The notes under the pieces were generated by a model that made no database searches, was not told where the DNA came from, and worked only from the letters and a program-made list of their open reading frames with translations. DNA of 64,000 nt, from the NCBI GenBank assembly GCA_013397865.1, contig VZTI01000617.1, forward strand, positions 388,520 through 452,519. The letters are read 5' to 3'. This document shows positions 13,401 through 23,751 of this stretch, one piece after another. How positions within the stretch are numbered: position 1 is the first letter of the stretch; every line of letters starts with the position of its first letter. The position numbers and the translations under genes are program-made. Origin of the DNA: Struthidea cinerea. Taxonomy: Eukaryota > Chordata > Aves > Passeriformes > Corcoracidae.

Positions 13401-16400
13401 ACGAGGTGTGAGTGCAGGAGATGTGAAAGCCACCTTTACTCTCTTTGCTCTGGCATAGTTTCCCCATGCACTGGGGGAGTATTCAAATACAAATCTGCCT
13501 TTCTTTGTGCCTCTAGGCAGCCCAGAATGAACATGGCAGACCAGAGAATGTAGCCCATGGCCTCAGATCTCAGATGCCAGTGTGGTAGATTCATTCTGCA
13601 GGAATTTTCTGGCATTTATTTTGGAGGAAAAAAAAGCCCAATATTAAAGTTCTGTTGTTCTACTTTGCTAGCTTTTATTCCTCAAGACCTGCTTTTGACG
13701 AAACGTATCTGAAAGTTTGTGAAATATATTCTCAAAGATAACAAAACGTAGTGTTCCATGAAAATACATTTTGATGGAACTTCATATTCAGGATGTTTCA
13801 AAGCGGAGAGCTGCAGAGATCTTTTTACCTATTAATCATGTTGTATGGAAAGGATGATTTCCATTGGAAACTTGAGTACTTTAAACGAGTTTAACAATGC
13901 AGTTTATTCTTCTACTAATGTGCATCTTCACAGGAGAAGAAACCTCCTCTCTTCATTTAGTGCTCTGAGGACTGACTACTTTATTCTCTTTCAGCTGGTT
14001 ACACAGTGTAATGCAAAATATGTGGAATGCTTCAGTGCTCAGAAAGACTGCAACAAAGAGAAGAACAGGAACTCATCAGTCGTGCCGTGTAAGATCACAT
14101 CTTCGGTTTGATTACTGCCTAGCATAACTTTTTGTACCAAATTCTCCCAGTGTTATGCATGAAAAGGCATAGCCACTAGGAAGGGTAAATGTAATCTTTT
14201 GTTCAGCCCAAGCTGTCTTGTCTTTCGGTATTACCCTGGTGAAACTGAACAAAAGGAAATAGTTGCAGTGTCAACCAGATATACAGTCCAAGTGAAATGT
14301 TAATTTGAAGTGCTTAAGAATTTGAATAATTAGGTAGGGGATAAATCTGTGGAATACTGAGAGATTACTTTGATACCAGCTCCTAGCTCTGGTGAAATCT
14401 CCCAGAGTGATTGGCGCCGGTTGTTTGTAATTCAGCTACTACACTCCATTTCTCCCTGTGAGCCGCCCCAGATTTGAGGGTATTTAGTGCCCGAGGACAC
14501 AGTTTCACAGTCATTAAAATGGAATCTGTGCATGGCTGCCAAGCAGTATGAACTTGCACCAGACGAAGCATGGGCACAGCGTCATCCACATCACATAACC
14601 CAGAGTACAGGACACAGAGGACAGATGATAGCCAAGCTAGCACAAAGTAATAGTGGCACAGATACAGTCCATCATGAAGTTTGTTAATAAAAAGGGAAGT
14701 AATCAGAATACATCTTCAAAACAGATGGGAACAAGCTAGAAATAGTCTGTATGATTTGGCGCTTTGTGGGGCCAAATCATGCAGCTGCAGTGATTTCAGT
14801 TTGGCTTTTGGGACCTGTGAGAGGTTTTGAGGATGATGTTGAACCCAGCCATAAAACACAGAGAAACGTGGATCTGCAGAAGAGCACACACTTCTGGGAG
14901 GTTCCCCATTAGGGAAGAGGTTTGTCTCTGGAGGTTCTCTCACCCTGTGAGAGATAGCAGTGCTACAGAGTGGTAGGGAAAACAAAATAAATCAGCAGGG
15001 TTTGTGTGCTGTGGAGACAAATTGAACACTACAGACAAGAATTACCTGAAATCCCCTGTTATCACTGCATATACTGTTATTTGGTAATTCAGCCTGCTGT
15101 GAAAATCTTTGCTATAGTAAAATTTGATTCCTGAAATTACTTTGTCCTTGTGGGAATATTGTGCAACATTCTCTTTTATATCCTGTGTTAGCAGGCAGTG
15201 CTTTAACGCAGTTAGAAAGTGCTGGCCTGCTCCTGTGGGAGATGGGAGCTACACACTGTTTGCTTTGTTAACAGCTGAGAAATTCTTACTTTCTGCATTG
15301 TGCCATGACCAGATTTTGATCTTTTTTTTTTCTCTGTGGTTTTTTTTAATGTTATAGCTGAGCGTGCTAGAGTGGGCTTGGCACCACTGCCTGGAATGAA
15401 GGGAACAGATTACATTAATGCCTCTTATATCATGGTGAGGAAGCCAACACCTAATTACAAAGTAAAATCAATTCTAAGGTGCTAAATACCAGATGCCTAT
15501 AATTGTCTTAATTCTGTATGTAATGGCTGTGTATTAACAGATGAGATTTTAACACCTTCCCCATAATGTAAAGCTATTAACCGTGTTTTATTAAAGATTC
15601 TTGCCTAAAAAAATTAATTACAAGATGCATTTAGATGGAATGTGTATTTCTGTGAGATACAGTCAAATAGATACTGGGATTTAAAGTCAATTAAAGCAGT
15701 AGGGACTCTGTAGAATTGAAATGCAGTTAAAAAAATATAGTCTATGTGAAAATACTGTGGAGTAAAATGAAATAGGGTCATAATGTGTCCCCAGAAATTA
15801 AATTAATGCTTTAAAAGTATGGAAGGCAGTAAGTAACTGTGTGTTTGTTTTGCTGCAAAAGGGCTACTACAGGAGTAACGAGTTCATCATAACCCAACAT
15901 CCACTGCCACATACGACTAAAGATTTCTGGCGAATGATCTGGGATCACAATGCACAGATCATTGTCATGCTGCCAGACAACCAGAGCCTGGTGAGTTGCC
16001 CGTGTCCCTCCTTGGATGGTGCCACTGTCACAGCCCAGCTGGGCACAGCACAGAGTCACTCAGTTGCCTGCTGGGGCTGTTTTCTGGCTGAAAGCAAAGC
16101 CAATTTTTGAGCCACCTACTCAAACTTTGCCATAAGCTGGTTACAAAAAGATAAGTTCCCATGATGGGGGGGCTGTTCTTTTGCTGTCACCTTCTGCACT
16201 CACCCCTGGATGTCCAGGGCTGGAGGGACCACAGTGCTCACACACAGCACAGCACGCTGGTGCTGACAACATCTGCAAGGCTCCTGAGGGCTGCCTGGCA
16301 GGATGCAAGCACTGAGGGTATGGAGAGGCTGGGGTTATGGGTAACCATAACCCCGGAGAGAGGAGCAGAAATGCAAGGCAGGGACAGGAGGATAATTGCT

Positions 16401-19400
16401 TGTTTGCCTATGAGCTTAAGCCTCAGGCCATGCAAGACCAGGACTGTGCAAGGCGGCTATACGTGTCATTTTTAATGAAAGCAAAAAGCAAACAAGTATG
16501 TTAATTTAAGTGGAAATAATGAGCCAGACAGAGAGAGAGAATAAGGAGACTCAGGTGAAGTGCTAATCACTACTTCCAGATTTACCAGCGCATCTCAGGA
16601 GGGCGTGATGAAAAGGATTAAGAACTAAACGGTTCATTTTTTCATGCACACATCACTGAGGTGAACAGACAATTGTAGCTGAAAGTGGAAGAGAAACCAC
16701 CTTCATTACAGCAAGAAAATAGCAGTCATGAGGGGCTACTAAAGAGGCAGCAGTCAATATGCTGCTTGTGTGCAGGGATGAAAGGGAATGCAGCACTGCA
16801 AGGAGTGCTCAGAGACATTCGATTGAATCAGTAAGTGCTAATGAAATGAAAGTATATCAGGTGGAAATGAAGAGGCTGATCTTGTCTTCACATGTGCATG
16901 AAATAGCTCTGCAGAACAATAGTGACTAAAGGGTAAAGGAGGAATGCTTGGCTCAGCCACGATGCTTTCACCTTCACCATTCCCAGGGTGGAGTGTGGCC
17001 AGGAAGGCAGTGGCATCCCAGCCTCGGCTCAGTGGTTAGTGTGGGATGTGTTGGCTGGCAAGGAGGGGTGGCACAGGATCCAGGCAGCACCAAGGTGCTG
17101 GATGTGCAGTGCCAAAGGACAGGACAATAATGCAAGGTACCTGCTGCATGAGGACCTGTCAGGTGGCAGGACAGGTCCCTTCGCTGGCACTCAACGATAT
17201 TACTCTGCTTCCCAGTACTTCTGCTTATTTAGGGCAGAATTGTAAGGACTTGGGACCTTAAGTCACATTTTCAGAATGAACATTGACAGCCCAGATCTCA
17301 ACAGTATCTTGCATGTCTTGTGCATCAGAGCTGCAGACCCACAGAAATACACCTGGTTTTAGAGGGATGTGCATGGCCACAGCAAGGATGACATCAGTTC
17401 ATAACTCTTGTTTGCTTGTGAGTGAAAGATGGGGTGTCCAGAGACATGGGTTTGCTCTGTGCATGTGGCCAGGGCAACTTCTGTGCTCGTGCTGCAGGGA
17501 CATAGACCTTTGAAGCCAGGAGAAGAAACAAACTTTGCTTGTATGTGATGACAGACCATAATTTCCTTTCTCTGCAGCAAATTAGGAATTCACGGTTATT
17601 TTTTAAAGAACAGCTTTGACAGGATGTTACCTACATCCTGTCAGTCAGGCTATTTCAGCACTGAGCTTCTTCCATCCTTCCCAGTCTCACTGAGGTTTTA
17701 CAGTGTCCTTTCAGTAGAGGTGTTTGCTGGAGAACTTGCATTAAGTTTAGCCAGTGTTTTTTTCAAGGCTAAGAATATTTGGGTTTTTCTCTTCCTCTTC
17801 ATGCCTCCAGTTGCTCCTAAAAATTCAAGCCCTACATAAGTATACATCAATCTTCTACCTAGGCCTGATCCACAGACCTCCAGTTTTGGATAAGACCACA
17901 ATAAACACAAATTAAAAGTAACAAGTCATTAATTTTTAAGGGTCAATGAGTTTTTTCTAAACAAATATCTGACTTTCAAACAAAACTGTGTAGGCAGGAG
18001 GTCATAAAGCCTGGGATACAATACAAAGGTTAAGTATGAGTGAGCTAAAATAACCGTTTCCCTATGAATTCAATTAAAAAGCAGATGTTACCTGTTTGAA
18101 CACACAAAGGGAGGATCTGGCAGGTTTACTGCCTACTGTAATAGTAAATTTGTTTTAGACATAAGTGGTTTTTAAAGGTCAGCTCCTGATCATCTCGATT
18201 TATCAAACCAATTTTTTGATCCACTGGAATTTTCAAGGTATCTGAAAGGCTGCAGCAGTGTGTTGTTTCATTTCCCCAGGCAGAAGATGAGTTTGTGTAC
18301 TGGCCAAGTCGTGAGGAATCCATGAACTGTGAGGCCTTTACTGTGACCCTTATCAGCAAAGACAGACTGTGCCTCTCTAACGAAGAGCAAATTATCATCC
18401 ATGACTTTATCCTTGAAGCTACCCAGGTAAAGTAAACCTTCAAATGTGGGTCTTTGCTTTTCACCAAAATTATATTGATGCCATTTAAATACAGAAGAAG
18501 AAGAAGAGTTCAGAAAATTTTTGAAAAGGATTTTCTTGTAAATACATGTGTATGCATGCTGCTCTCAGGGGAAAGGGATTCTCATTGGCTCCTTCTCCCT
18601 CTCACATCCTCTACTTTCAGGTAGATTCCTCTAGCTAGTAAGACTGGTATTAACTGTCTGTCTTGCTTCAAAGTGAAGACATGTGATTTTACCAAGGTGT
18701 ATTGTCTTATTTCTGCTTACAAAATTCAGCATTTATAGTTTAATTGTTTGGGGGGGGGGGGGGGGTTAACTAATCATAAAAATGAAAGCACGATTCTTTT
18801 GAACTATGAACCTGCTTCAAGTTTGCTGTCTGGATTGCAGCTGGACTTTGCTGCTAGACATTAGTTTGCAAGCCCTTTTAGATTGGACTTGGTTGTTCTT
18901 GTTTGGCTTTTGAGCCATAAGGTCTCTGAGAGAGGTTTGATATGAGCCCTGAATTCAAATGCAAAATCTTTTATTGATTAAACACTTTGTTAAACTTTGC
19001 ATTCTTTTAGGGTGTTCACTGTTACAGAGATGCTGGAGCTGTGTGCCCTCTTTCTATGTAAACTGTTTGGAAGAAGAAAGTTTCACTTTAGTTTGCAGTG
19101 AGGCTCTTCCCTCTCTGTCTCTGGAGTCCACTGCCTGTGAAGTGGAGGAAGCTAATGCCAGGCTGGTTTGTCATTGCAGGATGACTACGTTCTGGAAGTC
19201 CGCCACTTTCAGTGTCCCAAATGGCCAAACCCTGACGCTCCCATAAGCAGTACCTTTGAACTTATCAATGTAATCAAGGAAGAGGCCTTAACAAGGGATG
19301 GCCCCACCATAGTTCATGATGAGTATGTCATCACTTTTCTCCCATTTATGTGCAGATTGTACACTCAGCTAAAAGACACTTGTTAGGACTGATGTCCATT

Positions 19401-22400
19401 TGTGCATGGAGGAGGTGGGGTTTAGTAGTCCAGGGAACAGATAAGAATATATAAACTTCCAAGGGCGAGTTTTTAGTTGGCACCTGAGGCCAAATACATT
19501 TTGCTTAGTATAGTTTTTATGTTGGTTATTGTCGCTGTGAGCGGCACTAACGACGAGGAATGGCACAACAAGTTCAGAAGGAAAGCAGTTCTGATCTTTA
19601 TTAATTAATTCATCTTTTATAACAGGGTTCGCAAAGAGTGTGTTGAATGGCATAAGACAGTTGGGTGCTCGGCCATCCACCCCTTGAGGGGATTGGTCAA
19701 GCTTTAAGACACTTATTCCAAAATATTAGAAAGCTAGAACCATAACAATCTTGCATAACAAACCCAGGTGCAAGATAAAGGGTTAGTTTACAAACCCCAT
19801 AGCAGTGTTTTTTATAGCTTCTGTGAGAACTTTGCAGTTCTCACAGAACGCTGCAGAAAGCTGAAAGATTTCTCTACCAAAGCTTTTCAGCATCCACAGG
19901 TTATAATCTTTGGTGGACTCAGGAGGTGAGGCTGTTTGCTGTGGAAGCATTTTGGGTTCTTCTGCTCCTGGAAGTATCCCAAGTAAATCCTACAACCTGT
20001 TTCAGAACCCAGCAGAGCTTTGGTTTAGATAAGGCTTTAAGCAGCCTAATATGGGCTGATGGAAACAAGTTTCAAAACAGCCCAAGCTCCTGTCTAACAG
20101 CTCAGGTTTAATGTGCCATGCAAGACAGAACAAGCTCAGCTCAGCTGTGTCTCATGATGAGCAGCAGAAGTATCTTGTGACAAAGGGCCCAGATCTTCTA
20201 AAAGCAGATTTATTCTTTCTCCTTCTGCTTCCCCAAAAATACTCCAAGGGGCCCATATAGTGCCAAATGGGAGGGAGGGGGCCCACTAACACAAGGCCGG
20301 CATGCCCCAACACTTGCCTCTTTTGTAGCACAGTGGTGAGCATTGTCCCGCCAGCTATGCTTGAACACCCAGTTATAAAGGGTGCTAAATACTGTATTGC
20401 ATATTATTACTTGCACACATTATGGAGCTGCAAAATACCATTATAGTAAAGCTGGAGCCTAGGTCTGACCTGATTTCCTTGGAGGAACTGTTTCCTGGTG
20501 GGCAGAGCACTTCCTGGAGTCATTCGGTGCTTAAAATCCCAAGCAGGCCCAACTTCTGACAGGGCTCATGTTGTCCTAAGAGCAAGCACCAAGCCAGCGC
20601 AAATGCCTGCTCTACCTGCAGCCCCCCTCCGCTGCAGCCCTTAGACTTTGTCACTGCCACAAAACAGAATCAGTGGGAAGGTCTTGGGAATCTTTGCAAA
20701 AGCCTCACTACCACGCTCTGGTGTGTCAGTGATCAGAGCAAGCACTGTGCTGGTGTCCCAGGAGGACACTCATATCCACTGGTGCTGCTGGAGCTTTCCC
20801 TGCACATCCATGTGTCACTGCTGCAACAGGTTCTTCCTGCCTGACTCCTGCAAATGGTGCCCTGGGCTGAAGCAAGTAGTTTTTCTCTCACCACCTTCTT
20901 TTGTCTTGCTTATGCAGAGTTTAAGCTCTGTTGCCTTCCACCAGCACTGATTAATTCCAGGCTGGTTTTAATATTCATGCTTTGGGTAGTTTGAAGTGAG
21001 GTTTTGCTAGTCTTGCAGTATTTAAGATAATGTTTTACAAAATCAGAAACATTATTGATTTGGGCATTTCATTGCTAGATTAAAAAAAAAAATCAAAATC
21101 GCAGTGCTGAGTCATTCTTTCTGTACATTGCTTTTTTGGTTTTTTTTGTCATATTCCATGATTTTATTTTTATGCCTAATACTTAATGTGGATTCTGCTT
21201 TTCATTGGAGTCTAAGCAAATGTATCTGAAAATGAAAATTTCCCTTTGCTACACTCAACAACAATATCACATAATCCACTAATAATTGCAACTGCAGATT
21301 AATTCCAAATATATGAATTTGCAGATGACTAAATTCATGTGGTATTAGGAAGTACATGGTTGGATGAACTTGATAACATTTTAAAAAGTTCAGAAATTCC
21401 AATTTGAGACAGTTGTCAAGATTTTTAAATATAACTGCCCATGTGTAGGCAACTAGATAAAGATCTGCTGCATAATTTCCTGCAAGAAGAGTCTTCAGAT
21501 TGTTGGGAACTGGAAATTACCAGCCCAAGTGAAAATTATTCCATTATACCCTCAGAGGGATTTAGTTGTGTCCTGTCAGGTACATGCACTGGGCACATTG
21601 TCCACTGTCCCTGTAGATGATCAATCACAGCCATCTGTATGGTGCTGCTGCTTCTTCTGTAAAAAGTTTACATCCAATAGAGCACATCTATTGTGATCTG
21701 AGTTCTGTTTCCCATTTCTAGGTAAACTGAGTTTGAGTTTGCAAAAATCATATAAAATTAAGTCAGCATGTGTCTTGATTTCCACAGGAATGCTGTACAA
21801 ATCCTAGTGGTAATCTTGCAATACAAGATGGTATTGCAGCATTTGCTGATTATTTCAGTTTTCACATAAAGCTCTCCAAATGGCTTAGAGAGCAGGTCAG
21901 CACTGATGACCCCATTTACCAGTCAAAGTCACAGAGCAGACCCATAGCACAGCCAGGACAGAATTTCAGTCTCCTGAGTACCAGGAGAGTGGAGGCTCCT
22001 CAGAAGCCGTTGTGTAGGATCCTCCATGCTGTGCCTCACACCTGCACCTGCAGCTCAAGCACACCCCCAAGCTTACCGCAGTGAGCTTTCTACCTGACCA
22101 GTATCTCAAGGATATCTCAGGGACTGAGTTGTACTCCTGATGAATAACTGCTGCTTGGGTTTTTATTACATGACAACACAGTTCAACTCTTCAAAATCTG
22201 TAATGTTTCCTGAGTGCCTGGCTATGGGATGTTGCCTTTACCGATGAATCAGACCTAGGGAAGAGTTTGAGATGTGCCCCATTTACTTGTGAGCACCACA
22301 CAGCCGTCTTAGTTTTCTGCAATTGTCAGATGTGGAGGAAGAGGCAAAGTCTCATTTCTTTCTAATCGCTCATGTTTTGCTTGAACTCCCACTAATGAAT

Positions 22401-23751
22401 TTAAAATACGCTCCACTGTAATGCAGATGCTCTCTGCCTATGTGGTGTAGGAGAAGTGATTTCAGTGTTACAGTCTCCAGGCTGGGTATTTTGAAATGGC
22501 TCACGTTCTGCTGCTGCTACAGTTTTTTGTGTTGAATAGTGCAGATAACCTGAGATGACTAGTGTACCATCAAATTTCTTCTATAAATTAAAATGACAAA
22601 ATATTAGCCACTATAAAACAAGCATTTAGTAGATAAAAAGATGAACTACAGTAATCAAATAAGACCATAACAACCTTTTCATGACCCTGTGTCAGTGCCC
22701 AGGTGTGTTTCTGAGTAACTCCTCTTTTTGGTGTGGTTTTCCAGGTATGGAGCTGTGTCAGCAGGAACTCTGTGTGCCCTTACCACTCTGTCTCAGCAGC
22801 TGGAGAATGAAAATGCTGTCGATGTTTTCCAGGTGGCAAAGATGATAAATCTTATGCGGCCTGGAGTATTTACAGACATTGTAAGTCTTTAAATGAAATA
22901 TAAATAGACAGTTTACAAGGATTTCATCTGAGACCAAAAGCATGAACTAAAACATGCATTGTGTATGTTATCAAGCCCTACAGCATCTGCTACCAAGCAG
23001 AATTTGCATTTGAACTTTTTTTTGTGTAGCTGTCATTTTTTATTAACCTCAAAGCCACACTGTAAGTCTCTGATTTGGACTTAAACTTATTTCTCGTACT
23101 TTGGAGGGGAGCACCGTACCGGCAGTCCTAGCAGAGAAGGACCTTTCAGCTTGTCGCCATCTGCCTGCCAGCCCTGTGAGCTAAGCTGTGCTCTTTAAAC
23201 CTGGCACGTTGTGGTCTGAAGGGATGCTCAGGGCAGGTGGAGCTGCAGGGAGATGAGGCTCTTCACTGAGTGTCCAGCAAGAGCAACCCCCTTGCCTCAG
23301 TGTGTGTGGTACAAGGTTCTGCCACCGAGGCAGTGACCTGGGGCTGAGCTGTGGCCTCAGGTTTTGTCCTGCACTCCTGTACTGCTTAATAGTATATCAG
23401 AAATAATATAATCTACCCAAAACTGGACTTTGGGTTGACAAGGTTAAACTGGATGAACAGAGGTAATTGCTCTAAGTCTATTTCTTTGCTAGGTGTATGC
23501 TTCTGATAATGAATACCCGTGACCTTCCCTGGAAATGCCAAATTTAAGTGCCACTCATTTATGTACACTTAAAGGATTGAAATAAGTTTTTCTTTCTTTT
23601 CCAGGAACAGTACCAGTTTCTTTATAAGGCAATGCTAAGTTTGGTCAGCACTAAGGAAAATGGAAACGGTCCCATGACACTGGACAAAAATGGTGCTGTG
23701 ATGGCCAGTGAGGAATCCGATCCTGCAGAAAGCATGGAGTCTCTTGTGTAA
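7311..23751 (+). CDS. PTPRG: PTPRG, receptor-type tyrosine phosphatase gamma (3' part, 14 coding exons)
   Basis: Fourteen exons with GT/AG boundaries and matching phases join into 592 codons plus TAA. They encode the intracellular tail of a single-pass plasma-membrane phosphatase that removes phosphate from tyrosines. Seen in order: the KNRY motif of D1 near residue 27, DYINANY near 51, WPDMGVP near 173-179, the [10 protein letters not shown] signature at 206-215, the Q-loop region QTEEQY, then D2 with DYINASY, WPNPD in place of WPD, and VHDEYGAVSAG in place of the cysteine loop. D2 is therefore catalytically dead, as known for the R5 family. The product fits PTPRG rather than the paralogue PTPRZ1 in the D1-D2 linker ([20 protein letters not shown]) and the C-tail ([11 protein letters not shown]). 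Length bookkeeping agrees with human PTPRG: Cys 1060, Asp 1028 and 1445 residues in total. The ectodomain, membrane segment, juxtamembrane region and start of D1 lie upstream of the window. Confidence 0.97.
7408..9030 (+). other. PTPRG: PTPRG intron, 1.6 kb
   Basis: Nothing recognisable beyond splice sites. Short frames near 7802-8248 and 8539-8987 look random. Confidence 0.85.
9031..9113 (+). CDS. PTPRG: PTPRG coding exon: D1, DHSRVKL to NANYVD
   Basis: An 83-nt exon with acceptor tatcctacag and donor gtaagt. The split Tyr codon from the previous exon is completed here. It encodes [20 protein letters not shown] followed by YINANYVD, a conserved core strand of D1. It ends exactly on a codon boundary. 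Confidence 0.96.
9341..9475 (+). CDS. PTPRG: PTPRG coding exon: D1, TQGPL and DFWRMIWE motifs
   Basis: A 135-nt, 45-codon exon in phase 0/0. It carries the conserved PTP blocks IATQGPL and DFWRMIWEQ and ends in NLVEKGR. The acceptor follows ttctttgaag and the donor is gtaaga. The two flanking introns are only about 230 bp each. Confidence 0.96.
9704..9838 (+). CDS. PTPRG: PTPRG coding exon: D1, KCDQYWP block
   Basis: A 135-nt, 45-codon exon in phase 0/0 running from [16 protein letters not shown] to [10 protein letters not shown]. KCxxYWP is a conserved PTP block. The acceptor is gttcag and the donor gtgagc. The 3' half covers the strands leading towards the WPD loop. Confidence 0.96.
9839..11544 (+). 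other. PTPRG: PTPRG introns flanking the WPD/Cys exon
   Basis: Introns of 382 bp (9839-10220) and 1151 bp (10394-11544) on either side of the exon at 10221-10393. No repeats or other genes seen. Confidence 0.8.
10221..10393 (+). CDS. PTPRG: PTPRG coding exon: WPD loop and catalytic cysteine
   Basis: A 173-nt exon from [13 protein letters not shown] to VVVHC plus two bases of the next Ser codon. It contains the WPD loop (WPDMGVPEY, general-acid Asp at window residue 175) and the nucleophilic cysteine of the [10 protein letters not shown] signature (residue 207). The signature is cut by the intron directly after the cysteine: AG here, T on the next exon. Acceptor ttcacacacag, donor gtatga. Confidence 0.97.
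11545..11680 (+). CDS. PTPRG: PTPRG coding exon: rest of PTP signature loop to Q loop
   Basis: A 136-nt exon that completes the Ser codon and continues [16 protein letters not shown], including the phosphate-binding Arg of HC-x5-R. It ends with RNYLVQTE at the Q-loop boundary. The acceptor is ctctgtag and the donor gtaaaa. Together with the previous exon it shows that the D1 catalytic centre is intact. Confidence 0.97.
12025..12171 (+). CDS. PTPRG: PTPRG coding exon: end of D1
   Basis: A 147-nt, 49-codon exon from [16 protein letters not shown] to KTRLEKQFK, covering the C-terminal helices of D1 and the start of the linker to D2. Acceptor tttttctag, donor gtaagt. Confidence 0.96.
12172..13994 (+). 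other. PTPRG: PTPRG intron, 1.8 kb
   Basis: AT-rich. No feature supported. Confidence 0.8.
13995..14088 (+). CDS. PTPRG: PTPRG coding exon: D1-D2 linker
   Basis: A 94-nt exon encoding [20 protein letters not shown] then [11 protein letters not shown]. This linker is the clearest segment separating PTPRG from PTPRZ1. The donor is read as gtaaga directly after the single T that starts the Ser codon finished by the next exon. A gtgt overlap at 14087-14090 makes the boundary look ambiguous, but only this cut keeps the frame. Confidence 0.94.
14089..15861 (+). other. PTPRG: PTPRG introns around the first D2 exon
   Basis: Introns of 1269 and 427 bp surround the exon at 15358-15434. Nothing else recognisable. 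Confidence 0.8.
15358..15434 (+). CDS. PTPRG: PTPRG coding exon: D2 start (ERARVGL to NASYIM)
   Basis: A 77-nt exon with acceptor gttatag after a long T-rich tract and donor gtgagg. It encodes [20 protein letters not shown] followed by NASYIM, the D2 counterpart of the D1 DYINANYVD block. Confidence 0.95.
15862..15990 (+). CDS. PTPRG: PTPRG coding exon: D2, [17 protein letters not shown]
   Basis: A 129-nt, 43-codon exon in phase 0/0, [20 protein letters not shown] and onward to LPDNQSL. It is the D2 equivalent of the D1 exon at 9341-9475. Acceptor gcaaaag, donor gtgagt. Confidence 0.96.
15991..18279 (+). other. PTPRG: PTPRG intron, 2.3 kb
   Basis: A GC-richer middle (16.9-17.5 kb) without a recognisable repeat or exon. 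The overlapping frames there lack domains. Confidence 0.8.
18280..18426 (+). CDS. PTPRG: PTPRG coding exon: D2, [10 protein letters not shown] block
   Basis: A 147-nt, 49-codon exon in phase 0/0 from [20 protein letters not shown] to HDFILEATQ. Acceptor tttccccag, donor gtaaag. It is flanked by the second-longest intron inside the coding part (15991-18279). Confidence 0.96.
18427..19179 (+). other. PTPRG: PTPRG intron, 0.75 kb, with G16 tract
   Basis: Contains the G16 run at 18750 and nothing else of note. Confidence 0.8.
18750..18765 (+). repeat. G16 homopolymer in a PTPRG intron
   Basis: Sixteen G in a row on the coding strand, 325 bp after the exon ending at 18426. It can form a G-quadruplex in DNA or pre-mRNA. 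The length may be imprecise in the assembly. Confidence 0.9.
19180..19322 (+). CDS. PTPRG: PTPRG coding exon: D2 pseudo-WPD loop and pseudo-active site
   Basis: A 143-nt exon from [20 protein letters not shown] to TIVHD plus GA of the next Glu codon. In D1 terms the WPD loop is replaced by WPNPD and the catalytic cysteine after VH is Asp (window residue 498, equivalent to 1351). D2 is therefore inactive. In this family D2 is thought to act in dimerisation and regulation. Acceptor tcattgcag, donor gtatgt. Confidence 0.96.
19530..19898 (-). mobile_element. Solo LTR, avian ERV family B, copy 2
   Basis: A 369-bp element starting TGTCGCTGTGAGCGGCAC and ending CATCCACA, with a perfect 6-bp target-site duplication GGTTAT at 19524-19529 and 19899-19904. 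On the minus strand it carries AATAAAG about 60 bp before its 3' end. It lies in the 3.4-kb PTPRG intron, 0.2 kb after the exon ending at 19322, and is antisense to the gene. It contains a 12-bp hairpin (19819-19848). Confidence 0.88.
19819..19848. repeat. Perfect 12-bp inverted repeat, 6-nt loop
   Basis: TTCTGTGAGAAC and GTTCTCACAGAA are separated by TTTGCA. It sits in the 5' part of the minus-strand LTR copy 2 and is absent from the matching part of copy 1. Confidence 0.9.
22745..22880 (+). CDS. PTPRG: PTPRG coding exon: D2 C-terminal helices
   Basis: A 136-nt exon that completes Glu and continues [18 protein letters not shown] to RPGVFTDI. It carries the conserved [16 protein letters not shown] helix. 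The acceptor ttttccag is followed directly by GTATGG, so the AG/GT junction could be misread as a donor. Frame and homology fix the start at 22745. Donor gtaagt. Confidence 0.95.
22881..23604 (+). other. PTPRG: PTPRG last intron, 0.7 kb
   Basis: Nothing recognisable besides splice sites. Confidence 0.8.
23605..23751 (+). CDS. PTPRG: PTPRG last coding exon with stop codon
   Basis: 48 codons plus [23 protein letters not shown], then a low-complexity acidic tail ending [11 protein letters not shown]. Acceptor ttttccag. The C-terminal ESLV resembles a short PDZ-type ligand. That reading is inference, though the ending is shared with PTPRZ1, where PDZ binding is known. Confidence 0.96.
   Translation, partial: EQYQFLYKAMLSLVSTKENGNGPMTLDKNGAVMASEESDPAESMESLV

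Larger units (their letters stand above)
19323..22744 (+). other. PTPRG: PTPRG intron, 3.4 kb, with solo LTR
   Basis: Holds LTR copy 2 near its 5' end. The remainder is AT-rich, with no supported feature. Confidence 0.8.
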
